From Siderastrea siderea (Eukaryota; Cnidaria; Anthozoa; Scleractinia; Rhizangiidae), in contig OZ034971.1 of NCBI GenBank assembly GCA_964030785.1, forward strand, positions 16,127,400 to 16,191,399: a DNA stretch of 64,000 nt, in the 5' to 3' direction. Of this stretch, positions 44,629 to 54,824 are shown in pieces. Made by a program: the position numbers and the translations under genes. Numbering within the stretch: the stretch's first letter is position 1; each line of letters begins with the position of its first letter. The notes under the pieces are model-generated. The model did no database searches, had not been told where the DNA came from, and saw nothing but the letters and a program-made list of their open reading frames with translations.

Positions 44629-44817
44629 TTGTCTACCCCTTCCCTGCTTCAACTGACAACACGAGCAGCAAAACTAAACTAGAGCCCCAGGGATGCCCTA
44701 CCACCCTTGCTGACCCTGGCTCTACTAGTTAGAGACTGAACCACCATATCCTTTGCAAGAATGAAGGGCAAAAACCAATGTTGCTGGCTAACCCTTGGTG
44801 AAACAACAGTCTGTAAC

Positions 44818-44880
44818 CACAGGCAGCCCAAGCTAACGTTGAGACCTGCGCATAAATTAGACTGTTTTCTTTTCCACGCT
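44818..44880 (+). repeat. Solo terminus of the 54.8-57.9 kb foldback family
   Basis: CACAGGCAGCCCAAGCTAAC followed by GCGCATAAATTAGACTG matches the ends at about 56192 and 57870. No partner is seen nearby. Confidence 0.7.
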
Positions 44881-45098
44881 TTTCATAACACTCCTAATGA
44901 TATTCGAAAATAAAACACGTGAAAATAAAATATCCCAAAACGACTCAATGCATGCAGACGTGTACACGTGGGTGTAGAAAGGCTATAAATTCCAAGTTGG
45001 AGCAGAACGACACTCCTTTCGTGCTTAGTTCCAGCCTGCAGAGCAGTGAAGGAAGGATCTCTTTTTCGAGTTTTTTAACCACGCAAATTATTTCCCCG

Positions 45099-45260
45099 AT
45101 GGCTCAAGCGGCTGAAGTACAATTTCGTCAACCTTTGGCGCCTCCTGGGAACCAAGACGAAGCTACACAAGCTGAAAACTCTCTCGTTGTTCCAGCACAA
45201 GCGGCACCTGCTCCACAGCCTGTTCAGAATAATGCGGACGAAGCGCAGAATGAACTTGAG
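45099..45260 (+). pseudogene. DIRS copy A, gag-like exon 1
   Basis: Opens ATG (MAQAAEVQFRQPLAPPGN), 54 codons rich in Gln, Ala and Pro, and ends ELE at a GT donor (gtaaat). It is continued after a 1.0-kb intron-like gap by KLKGEVKKLHQ at 46264 in the same phase. It is annotated as part of a dead element, though this exon itself is open. Confidence 0.55.
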
Positions 45261-45828
45261 GTAAATTCTGTGTTCTTTAGGTTTTTGTATTTTATTACAT
45301 TTGGGTGCATATTTATAGGTTAAATTATATTTTCGTTGGTGAGCTAGACCTTTATTTTGCATAGAATGTTCAGTTCTCCCCATGGGCTCTCGCTTTGTTA
45401 GTTACACCATGTTTTGTTGTTTGTTAGAGGCATGGCTTCTTTCTGACGGGATAATATTTCGTCCCTTGTAGCGGGGTTGTACTTGTCATTTTAAATAGAT
45501 TTTCTTTAGCTGGTTTGTGTTTGCGTGGGTGGTTTCTTGTCTTCTACTCTTGGCCGCTATCTATTTGCGAACACGTGGCTTGCACATTTTGTTCCGGCAT
45601 TTTTGGGCATTACGTGTGTAGGTGCTCCGCGCGGGTGCTCGTGGCTTCGTGTTTTCCTTTTTGTGGATGTATATGGCGCGTGTGCTTGTCAGTGGGTTCG
45701 GGTAGATATCGGCTTGCCTCTGGATTTTTGGTGCGTATTCGTGCGCGTTTTATTTGTCTTGGGGTGCATGGCCCCACGCATGCTTGTTTAATTATTACTA
45801 TACGCGGACATATCCGGGAATGAATCTT

Positions 45829-46190
45829 TACCAGGCTTATTCTGTAGTTTGTTACAGATTATGATATACGCCGTGTGTAGTCACGGGGGTGAGTCTTTCA
45901 CCAAGTTTATTCTGTAATTTGTTACTGATTATGATATACGCCGTGTGTAGTCGCGGGGGTGAGTTTTTTCACCAGGTTTATTCTGTAATTTGTTACAGAT
46001 TATGTTATACGCCGTGTGTAGTCACAGGGGTGAGCCTTTCACCAGGTTTATTCTTTAATTTGCTTGAGATTATGTTACACGCCGTGTGTAGTCACGTGGG
46101 TTATTTTCATCAGGCCTTCTGTAATTTGATACAGATTATGTTATACGCTCTGTGTAGTCAAGGGGGAGTGAGCTCTCACCAGATTACAAT
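45829..46190 (+). repeat. About 70-bp tandem repeat inside the DIRS copy A intron
   Basis: Five units with GCCGTGTGTAGTCACGGGGG spaced 70, 71, 70 and about 64 bp, followed by TTTATTCTGTAATTTGTTAC. They fall entirely in the presumed intron. Confidence 0.9.
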
Positions 46191-46263
46191 TATATATGGC
46201 GTTATACTTTGTGTAAAGTCAAGAGGTGCTCTTGAACTCAATTCTTTTGTTTTCCTGCTTCAG

Positions 46264-46824
46264 AAATTGAAAGGCGAAGTTAAGAAACTTCATCAGACGG
46301 TGGAAACTTTGACAAAGTCATCGGTGGAAAGCTCTTTACAAGGGATCATGAGTTACGGGTCACGTCCGTTGTCTGACTTCAACAGATATGAAGTCTTGGA
46401 AATGCTTGAATCCCTACTGCACACTGCTCAAGACACCAAGCATGAGCGGCAGAACGTCTACCGTTTGGTATATCAGACGGTGCGTGGGAAGATGGATATG
46501 CCTCATGACCAGCTGAAAACCCTCATTCTTCGCCTCTTGGGCGATAAGGATCACGAGAACATTTTCAATGTTGTTACAAAAGTAGGAAAATATTATCGCC
46601 AGAAAAGCTGCGACGGGGTTACGATCACCCCTTATGATAAAGGGGAAATCGTAGGCGTAACCCACGGGACTCTGCAAGGAACCATTCAGCAGGCTGTTAC
46701 TACTGTGGTAAACTCGGCCATTTTAAGATCAATTGTCATCAAAGGAAAAGGGATCTTCTTGTTATGGAAGAGAAGAATGGCGCGTCTCAGCCTCCAAAGA
46801 AGTCATAAGCGAACTATGCAATAG
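46264..46824 (+). pseudogene. DIRS copy A, gag-like exon 2
   Basis: Follows the acceptor TGCTTCAG. It encodes a coiled-coil-like start (KLKGEVKKLHQTVETLTKS), then a helical region with LSDFNRYEVLEMLESLLHTA and KTLILRLLGDKDHENIFNVV. Copy B keeps the matching FIHLLGDKEDKDVAQQI. The end (LLWKRRMARLSLQRS) may be out of frame with the original zinc-knuckle tail. Confidence 0.6.
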
Positions 46825-47092
46825 TTGAAAGTATTTGCTGAAATTGTTTTTTTATTGTTTTCAGGTTTTTGGTTAAAAAACGTGCCTTGAATTGAACGTG
46901 TCTAATGCGTGGGTGATGCTCTTTTTCTTTTAATAATTGAATACCGGTGGTCTCGGAGTTTTGATAGCTTTGAAAACAGGGTCTCTAGTCACCCTCCTAG
47001 GAATTCTGGGTCAGAGCTGTCATCTCTCTGCTGACTTGCTGGGTTTTCTCCCTTGTAGGTAATACCTTTGCATTTTTTATGAATTCTTATAG

Positions 47093-47766
47093 GGAATCAT
47101 ATCATGGGCATGGGAGTTTGATGAAGAGTTTGATAAAGCTATCACTCGTGGACAGTTTGTGACGAATACCACAATGGGTGGATTCCAAGGGGAACCCATG
47201 ACAGTCGGCAGCGAGATGACAGCACATGATGTTTTTCAATATAAAGTTACACGTGTGGAGCGGGGTGAGATCATTGGGGACGTTCATGAGTTAGTCTTCC
47301 GAGATCCAAATCACTTTAGAGCTGGGGAACTACACTCTCACCTACCGTTTTGGGAGATGATTGCGGAGCGGTGTCCTTCGGCAACTCGGACTGACGTTTT
47401 GGGTTGGGTCAGGGACATGGTCTCCATTTTCCCATATTTTCAGCATTTTACCGGCTCCTTCAAAGGCGAGCACTATGACTCAGATCGTCCACTTAAGGGA
47501 ATGTTGAGAAATAATATGTCTTGCAAGCCTTTAGTCAATTTTGTCCAAAAAACGCTGATTGATCGTCTGGTGACTGGGGCGATTTCCTTGTTGGGGAGAG
47601 TTGCGAGGTTCAGCCGCCTCATATTATGCTACCTTTCTTTGACTGTACAGCCATCAAAACCTCACCTCTGTCACGATGCACGTTATCTAAACCTCTGGAT
47701 GCAAGACAAACCTTTCTCTCTGGATAGCCTTAATGATTTACCGCGGTATGTTGCGAAGGTATGTTG
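47093..47766 (+). pseudogene. DIRS copy A, reverse transcriptase N-terminal part
   Basis: The frame begins after an acceptor-like TTATAG with GIISWAWEFDEEFDKAITRG. It runs through FPYFQHFTGSFKGEHYDSD to LTVQPSKPHLCHDARYLNLW and FSLDSLNDLPRYV, the first RT motifs of DIRS-type elements. It stops at 47765. The next motifs (DDKSGYDH, the YIDD catalytic box) are missing: the sequence jumps to the end of RNase H at about 47790. Confidence 0.75.
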
Positions 47767-47789
47767 ATGGTATGGCGGTATGTTGACAA

Positions 47790-48401
47790 TCAAGGAGTGC
47801 ACAGCTTAACAATGCCATGAAGGCGTTATTTGCGACCACTGCAGAATTGAATGTGCAGTTGCGTCTTTCTTACGTCCGACCTGTCGAGAACGCAGCAGGT
47901 GGGCCTTCTCGCCATAAGTCTTCAACGGATTGTCGCCTAACGGATAATACGTGGCAAAAAGTTCAGCGGGAGTTCGGGGGTTCTGCGGGTCATACGTTTG
48001 ATTTGATGGCACTAGATTCTAACGCGCCGAAGGATTGGTTTGGGAATAGTCTTCCTCATTTGACACCAGATCCTTCTCCAGGATCTTCGGGTGTTAACCT
48101 CTTCGCACAGGATCTGACAAGCCTGGGTGAGTCTTATGCAACGCCCATATGTTTTCCCGCCTCCCATCTTGGTCGGACAGTCTTACGACTTTTGCGGAAT
48201 ATGAAGCAATCTTGCACGATTGCTGTCTTGGATGTTTATCCCAGGAGGTATTGGTGGCCGTTATCGTATCATAGTGCGAAGAGAGCATTGAAGATGGCTT
48301 CTAGAGGAGATCGCGATGTACTCATAGTAACACCGAGGCAAGGATGGGTTCCACACCCTCGAATTTCGGGAGATCTTTGGGTGTTCTCGGTTGTATTCTA
48401 G
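47790..48401 (+). pseudogene. DIRS copy A, RNase H tail and following conserved domain
   Basis: An open frame with VRPVENAAGGPSRHKSSTDC (tail of an RNase H-like domain, N-x-A-x-x-PSR), FDLMALDSNAPKDWF, HLTPDPSPGSSGVNLFAQDL and then RRYWWPLSYHSAKRALKMAS to DLWVFSVVF. The GVNLFAQ..VL..L block is shared with copy B (52820-53130) and lies where DIRS elements carry their methyltransferase-like region. Confidence 0.7.
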
Positions 48402-48504
48402 ACGCATTTTTCTTGTGACAATTGATTGACTTTCTTTTGTGTTGGGTGTATTGTTTCTTGAAGATGGATATTTGTTCATACACAATCTCTGCTGTTACTT
48501 TTGT

Positions 48505-49828
48505 AGGAGCTCCCTGGGGTGGCAAAGTTGTTCACTCCATCCGTACGATATCCTGTCTGTACTCATGCAAACGACAGTGATTTTCGTTTTTGTCAACGCT
48601 GTGGCTACAAGAGAAAGGTTCTATCTATCCCCCATTAGATCTGGGTCTTTAAATGTTGACCTCCATTCTATTGATAAGCGACGGCAGCAATTACTCAATT
48701 TTGCCAGTTATTCGAAGCACAAAGATTCACTACAGAGAGAGCTGGAAGCTTTTTTGTCACCCCTTCCAGGTCGGGTATCTTTAGCGACTGCGACTCCCCC
48801 GAGATCTATGTCGTTTTCGTATCTTTAAGGATAAGAGTGGTAGAACTCAGGTCCACCATAACGGTTGTGAATTTATTGGCCAACAGGGTAGACACCCTTG
48901 TGGTTGCCCCTTCCGGTTATCCTATAATACAGTAGATTCATATATTGGGAAGTTAAGATCCATCTTTAATGCGATTGGGAGAGATGGTGAGAGCGATAAA
49001 AGGTTGGGTCTAACTAATCCCGCAGCGGATAAGTCCGTGAAGGATTATCTTCGTGTGGTGATTGCGTAGCAATTAAGGGCCAGGGTAACCCCTAAGGAGG
49101 CTACACCTTCCTTTGTCGATAAGCTCACCCAGCTATCTCTTTTCCTAGAGAGGCGGTTAGCCCAATCTGACACGCCGTTACAGAGCTTTATTATTGCTCG
49201 GCATCAGGCTTATTTTAACACGGTTTTCTTTAGTGGTGATCGGCCAGGTGATTTAGGCCAAGATAAAGTACCTGAGATTTTACGTTTCCCTAATGATGAT
49301 GGGTTTTTATTTAACCACGTTTGGGGGAAGACCCTGCGAGATGGCGACCAAAACGTGTCTGGAATTAGACAGAATCTGCATACGGTTATTTGCCCCATTA
49401 GGGGTATCGAACGGTATCTCGATGTCGCGCGGAGAATGAAGGTTGATCTTACCCGTGGTCATCTATTCCTCCCAACGGGTGTTATTTTAGATTCCCCTTT
49501 CACTTCGGCGGCTACGGAGGCACGACTTAAACTGTATTTGAAGGAAATGGGTGAGAATGATGGCGAAACACTGCATGGGTTAAGATCAGGATGTGCTATA
49601 ACTTTAGAAGTATCGGAGATCATGGACCACGTTGGTTGGACCCGCAGACACACTGCTTTGTATTACTTACAACTGGCGAAAGTACTAAATCCCTCTGGGA
49701 ACTCCACTAAACTGGCTTCTACTGAGCTGATGAATGTCAACAGTACATGGACGGACATGAATGAACTAAAGCGTTTTGTTTGCGCTTTTCCATCCGTTAG
49801 TTCACGTAAAAGACCTCAATCGGACTGA
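48505..49828 (+). pseudogene. DIRS copy A, zinc ribbon and tyrosine recombinase
   Basis: After an acceptor (TTTTGTAG) the frame has THANDSDFRFCQRCGYKRK, a zinc-ribbon half. A frameshifted stretch follows. From 48838 the recombinase reads RTQVHHNGCEFIGQQGRH, one TAG at 49067-49069, then SGDRPGDLG (first Arg), HGLRSGCAITLE (His and second Arg), IMDHVGWTRRHTALYY (third His region and the nucleophile Tyr). All catalytic residues are present. The single TAG and the upstream frameshift disable it. The 157-codon C-terminal part (49355-49828) is fully open. Confidence 0.8.
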
Positions 49829-50569
49829 TTAACCGAACTGAATATATAGGTTGTTTGTAAGCTACACCTTTGTTTCTTTTGTTTTGAAGTTTGGGGTAAG
49901 GTTTGGGGACATTTGTAAGGATTTGGGTGTTTTATCATAATTTGTATTTTGCCCCCTTGTTTTTCGCGTTTCTTGTCCAGTTTTGGTTTTTGTTCGGGTT
50001 TTGGTGCGTCCTACTTGTCGGGTTTTGTTTCATTTATGGAGTTTCGTTCTTGGTTCGCATGTCGTTTGTCCTGGCGTGTTTTTTGTCATAGCTTCTCCCT
50101 TTCTTGTTATTGCCATTTGTTCGGGTTTCGGTTATTCCCTCTGTTTGTTTATTAGCTTCGTTACTCGTCTTGTGTTTTTGTGATTTCGTTCATTGCCCCT
50201 CATTTGCTTCGGGTGTAATGGTTTTTGTATTCTTATTTTTCTCGCAACTTTGCTTTGTTTGCCGCCGCGTGTTTTCCTTCTTTCCCACGGGAATTCAGTT
50301 TTAGTATACTTTTAGGTTTTTCCTGTTACTTTATTTGGTCGGAATATTTCTTCCTTTACTTTATTTTTAGCTACACGTTTTCATATTTTATATTGCGTTT
50401 TGTTTGTCCTTGTTGCTTATTTTGTACAGCGCCCTTTGTTTTGTTCAGCTGTTGTTACTTGGTGCTTTAATTAGTTATTCTTCTCCCTTGCGCGTGTTTA
50501 TCGCACCTTTAAGTTACGTGATTTCTATTTAGATTGTTATTTGTCATGTATTTTGAATTATAAAAAGAG

Positions 50570-50834
50570 GACAGTTTTAAAACAAAAGTTAAGAATGGCA
50601 AAGGCAGAAGGCAAAAAAAAGGAGAGAGAGAGGGGGACAGGAAGATTTTGAAAGAAAAGGATGGAAGTAGCGGAAGGTAAGGTAAAAAAAAAACCGGAGA
50701 AGAAGAACGTGTTATCAGAAGGAAAAAACACAAAAAAAAACAGAAAAGGGTAGAGGGAAAGGAAAAGAGAGAAAGAGGGGAAAAAGAAAGAAAGGAAGGA
50801 AGAGAGGAGAAAGAAAGAAAGGATGAAAAAAGAC

Positions 50835-50869
<35 letters not shown>

Positions 50870-50940
50870 AAAATAGGAAGGAAGAAACAAAAGGAGGAAA
50901 AGTCGGAAAAACCAGGAAGAAAGAAATGAACGAGTATAAG
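50570..50940 (+). repeat. Purine-rich low complexity with (GAAA)n
   Basis: Almost only A and G on the + strand, with perfect GAAA units near 50838-50872. Confidence 0.95.
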
Positions 50941-51089
50941 GAAAAGAATGGTCGCGTCCAGGCGAGAAATAGCGATCGTTCTTCAGGAGTGGTTCTTTTG
51001 TTGTAAGTAGGGTATTTTCTTTTCAGGTGTTTCGGATATTTGGTTTTAGCTATCAAATTGTCTTGATCCGTTTGGCGTTGGCTCACTTC

Positions 51090-51111
51090 CCCCCCCCCCC
51101 CCCCCCCCCAC
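51090..51111 (+). repeat. poly(C) tract
   Basis: About 20 C residues, then CACC. Confidence 0.9.
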
Positions 51112-51199
51112 CAAATTTACGTCGATTACTATTTTCCTTAAGGTCTTAATGAAGTTTTGTTTAAAGTCAGGCGCCTTTAGCAAAAACTAGATGCTTCTA

Positions 51200-51629
51200 A
51201 AGTAGATCAAGCCCTTGAAACAGTTAAGCGCTAAGCCAGCAGGCCAAGGAACCTCATTGATCCGTTTGCGCTTTTGGCAAGCCGGGTCATGCAGACCGGA
51301 AGAAATTTCAGGCCATATTCAAACAGTGCCGTCCCTTGGTCAACTCTCCAAATATGGCGCGTGTTTTCATTCACCTTCTCGGGGATAAAGAGGATAAAGA
51401 TGTAGCCCAGCAAATCAGTAAGATTCTGAAATCCAGCCCTGCGCAAGTAGCGTTCTCCCCATCGTGGCAGGAGGCACCCCCCAGGCCCGCTCTCAGTGGC
51501 TTTTCTGGCTCGCGGCGGGGGTCGTTGTGGATGGAACCCAAACCCCATTTATTTTGATGGGAGGCGTTGTTTTTTTGTGTAATAAAGTTGGCCACTTGGA
51601 GCGTAATTGCCCATTGGCTCCGCGCAAGT
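51200..51629 (+). pseudogene. DIRS copy B, gag-like remnant with zinc knuckle
   Basis: Pieces in different frames: VFIHLLGDKEDKDVAQQISK (51363) and, near the end, FLCNKVGHLERNCPLAPRK-stop. This is a CCHC zinc knuckle (C-x2-C-x4-H-x4-C) whose first Cys is lost to a one-base expansion of a T run near 51570. The knuckle supports a nucleic-acid-binding Gag. Frameshifted. Confidence 0.6.
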
Positions 51630-51897
51630 AATTTATTGCGTTGTATGTGACTTTTTGCATTATTTGTAATTGTATTGTGTTAGTTTTCCATGACCAATAA
51701 ACTGCTTTCTTGTCTCTTGTGGAGATTTCTTGGTTCGTTCGTGTTTTTCCTGCCAACCTCCGGCTGGTCCCGAAGGGGTTATCTAAACCTTCACTCTGTC
51801 TTGGACGGGGTATTTCGGGGCTTGTCGTGCGGTTGGTGTTTTTCCCTTTCCTGGTTACTATTATTGTCCTAAGCCTAGTTTTTGTATTTTTCTAGGG

Positions 51898-52790
51898 CCT
51901 TGGTGGACTCAAAAAACCTCGCTTAGAATTTGATCCCGAGAGATTGGTGCCTACTAAGCTCGATTGGTGTGACTGGAAAGGGGAAAGACCCCGCATGGCG
52001 GGCCCCAACCCTTCGCTGGAAATGGTTTCGTGTGATTCTGTTTTCGCATCCCCCGCGCAGGTTCTGTTCCCCGACCCAAAAACATTCGTGGCTAGGGAAA
52101 TACAACGCCACTTGACGCAGTGGGATTGGGTTCTTGAAGATTATCCTAAGCGTCAGGAGATTTTCGATTATATTTCTCACGATGTCAAGGTGTCTGACTT
52201 TTTCGTCCACTTCAAGGGAGATTTTCGGGGAAATTCTACAACCTTCCTTCTCCTCCGGCTGCAATCTTCCCTAATATCAAGGTTTGCAAGCAATTTGAAG
52301 ACTTTATTAGTGCAACCATTTTGCACTAATAAAGTGCAAAATTTCTAATGGGTCTCTTTCAATGTGGGGCAGAATTGGTGAAGTGGCGCCGCCTCATTTT
52401 GTAATGCCTATTACCGTTGAACCTTCTAAGCCGCGAATGTGCCATGACGAGCGCTTCCTAAACCTGTGGATTAAGGATCTTCCTCTTTCACTCGACTACA
52501 TCTCCAACCTCCCTCGTTATGTGTTTCATGGGCATTTCCAATCGGTTTTTGACGACAAGAGCGGATACGATCACGTTCTGTTATCGCCCGAGAGTACAAC
52601 GTATTTTGGCCTGGCGTGGAAGGGCTGTTTTTCTTTTTAAATATAGAAGTATTTCTTTCGGATGGAAGGCCAATGCTTATATTTACCACAACATAGGAAT
52701 GGCAGCTACCAGTAGAATTCGCTTATTCGGCGTTCCTTGCAGCCAGTACATCGATGACCGTCACGTAGGCCAAGTACCTCTAAAGCACTT
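51898..52790 (+). pseudogene. DIRS copy B, reverse transcriptase
   Basis: After an acceptor-like TTTTTCTAG the frame reads GGLKKPRLEFDPERL and LDWCDWKGERPRMAGPN. A frameshifted junction near 52290-52370 follows, then PSKPRMCHDERFLNLW, FDDKSGYDHVLLSPESTTYF, a further shift near 52630, SFGWKANAYIYHNIG and the catalytic box SQYIDDRHVGQ (52740-52772). Within about 15 codons the sequence jumps to the domain after RNase H. So the RT thumb and RNase H are deleted. Confidence 0.8.
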
Positions 52791-53133
52791 CACCCCGTTC
52801 GCCTCACCCGCTTCACATGGTGTCAATCTTTTCGCACAGCATATTTCCCCTGTTGAAAACGCGTATGTGTTTCCCCCGTTTGTTATGGTGGAACCGGTGC
52901 TCCGTTTTCTCAGGGAAGTTACGTTTACAATTGTTGTGCCTAAGCTCACTCCAATCCCGTATTGGTGGCCAATACTGCAAGCCAGAGCTACCCATTGCGT
53001 CACTTTGGGTCGCAAAGGCGATATGGGAGTGTTATTTTTTCCTGGCGCACAAGGTTCCTTCCATACTCGCCCTTTGCAGTGGGACTCAATGGCTTTCAGG
53101 ATTGTCCCTAATCCTGATTTTGTTCGCTCCTAG
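52790..53133 (+). pseudogene. DIRS copy B, domain after RNase H
   Basis: HFTPFASPASHGVNLFAQHI, YVFPPFVMVEPVLRFLR, IPYWWPILQARATHCVTLGR and GDMGVLFFPGAQGSFHTRP to a stop at 53133. Colinear with copy A 48050-48400. The frame here is open and continuous with the RT fragment. Confidence 0.65.
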
Positions 53134-53149
53134 GCTCTACGCCCAAGGA

Positions 53150-54507
53150 TTTGGAAGCCCGCCGCGCCTTGCCCAGAATGTGCCTATTTGAATGACGCTG
53201 ACTTCAACTTCTGCCAGAGGTGCGGGTTTCGTAGTGAAGTCTTAGCAGATCTTGGTTCCCGGACAAAACTGGTTGTTGATCTCGCCGCTATCGATAGTAG
53301 ATTGGATCATTTACAGCAACAAAGGTCAAAGAGTTACGAGCGTCAGAAATCAGCCCTACACAAGTTGCTCTCAAGTTTTTGGCGTCACTTCCAGTTGTTA
53401 AAAGTTTCACTTCGGCGTCTCCTTCTGATATTTTAAAGTTCTTGGTTTGGAAAGACAAGTTTGGTAAGACTGTCGTTCATGATTCCTCGTGCCCTGAGTT
53501 GGGACAGCCTCAACCAAAGTCTTGTCATTGCCCTAAGCGGTTATCTGCCGGAACTGTAGACAGTCTTGTGGGGAACATCCGTGCTATTTCTATTCAGGAA
53601 GGACTGGGAGGCGAATGGGACGATCGTCTAGGAATTTGGAAATCCAGCCTCGCATCTGTCTATTAAAGAGTACCTTAAGAGTGTCAGGGAAGAGCAGGCG
53701 CAAGCGCGGGTGCAACCCCACAAAGCTGTTCCCCTTTTTGAGGACAAACTTGTTAGAATAGCGAAGCATATTTTGTCAAAGCTTAGGAATCGCAATACTC
53801 CTCCTCACCTGTTGCATGTGCTTAGTAGAGATTTGGCCTTCTTTTGCATTGGCTTTTATGCTGGCGATCGTTCGTCAGATTTAGGGCGTTCCAAATCTAG
53901 GGAGGTCTTATACTTGCCGGACTTTTCAGGATTGCTCTCTAATCATACTTTTGGAAAAACTCTTAGAGACGGACCGACTCATTCTTTTGGCGTGCGGGCT
54001 TCCCGCCATTCCATCGCATGTCCTGTTTCCAATTTCAAGCTTTATTTGGATATTTGCCGATTAATCAAGGTAAATATCTCTTTTGGGTTTTTATTTCGCT
54101 TTTTAACGAGGCACAGTGCAATTTCAGAGGAGCCTTTTATTGGTTCTGCGCCCTATAATCGCCTTAAGGGGTATCTTAGCGATCTAGGAATTGATGAAGG
54201 TGAAACCTCCCATAGTCTACGCTCCGGATGCTCTATCACATTAGAGTTAATTGGGGTTCCCAAACAAGACATAGCACGGCATGTTGGTTGGCGAACGCCT
54301 GCCATGGTAGACCATTATAATCATTTGCACGAAGCATTACTGGTTGCAAGTCCAGCCTCCGTCCTCACCGCAGGTAAACTCCCTACCGTGGACAAGACGT
54401 CTGAGGAATGCGTTGCTAGCTATAAACAGTTTAATGACCTCGAGTTTTCATCAAGTGTTTGGTTAATTTGTAGATTTGCCGCTTGTGACGTTCCTGATAT
54501 CTTGTAG
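53150..54507 (+). pseudogene. DIRS copy B, zinc ribbon and tyrosine recombinase
   Basis: The zinc ribbon reads CPECAYLNDADFNFCQRCGF (two C-x2-C pairs). The recombinase N-terminal domain follows in another frame (LASLPVVKSFTSASPSDILK, SCHCPKRLSAGTVDSLVGNI). After a shift near 53665, one open frame of 265 codons holds AGDRSSDLG (first Arg), SHSLRSGCSITLE (His and second Arg), IARHVGWRTPAMVDHYNHL (third His, nucleophile Tyr). So the catalytic domain is intact in sequence, though its N-terminal fusion is broken. Confidence 0.8.
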
Positions 54508-54820
54508 CATGTAATAAATTGCACAATTTGCTTCTTTGGTACTCGCGCTTTTTGCTGTTCTTTGGAAAGTGTTTTTCTCCGAGTTGTTAATACTCATGCC
54601 TCGCTCGTACATCTTCTGAGTTTTGGGAGAAGGACTCGTATTCTCTTTCCGCACTTGATTGAATTATGTGATGTATATGGCGTCTGCCGTTTGGGTCTTG
54701 GGGCAGAAGGTCTTGGGGCTTAGGTGAGTGGCCACCGTAGGAGTCGCCTCGTTCCCATAACTTAACAATATCCGGGGTGATTGTGAGTGAGGGCTCCGGT
54801 GGGAATTAGTTACTATGCAT
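54508..54820. other. Likely 3' untranslated side of DIRS copy B
   Basis: T-rich; contains TTCCCATAACTTAA at about 54753, which also occurs near 23990 close to the right end of the satellite element. No gene seen. Confidence 0.3.
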
Positions 54821-54824
54821 AATA

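Larger units (their letters stand above)
45099..49828 (+). mobile_element. DIRS-type tyrosine-recombinase retrotransposon, copy A
   Basis: Gag-like exons, reverse transcriptase start, RNase H tail with downstream domain, zinc ribbon and tyrosine recombinase follow each other on the + strand in DIRS order. A TATA-like CTATAAAT at 44983 and the start ATG at 45099 mark the 5' side. The palm of the reverse transcriptase and most of RNase H are deleted, and at least one frameshift and one stop remain, so this copy cannot move by itself. Terminal repeats were not identified. Confidence 0.8.
49850..51190. other. Spacer between the two DIRS copies
   Basis: T-rich sequence with many TTTTGTTCGGGTTTTGG-like words, then a purine-rich block (50570-50940) and a poly(C) tract. 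It probably represents untranslated and intron parts of the elements. The long frames here come from composition bias. Confidence 0.5.
51200..54507 (+). mobile_element. DIRS-type tyrosine-recombinase retrotransposon, copy B
   Basis: A second element of the same superfamily in the same orientation 1.4 kb downstream of copy A, clearly a different family by sequence (recombinase about half identical by eye). It keeps the reverse transcriptase palm with YIDD, lost in copy A, but lacks RNase H. Several frameshifts are present. Its recombinase C-terminal 265 codons are open with all catalytic residues. Confidence 0.8.

Noticed and set aside
50509..51086. Minus-strand Ser/Phe/Leu-rich ORFs
   Set aside because: Produced by the purine-rich (GAAA)n low-complexity block.
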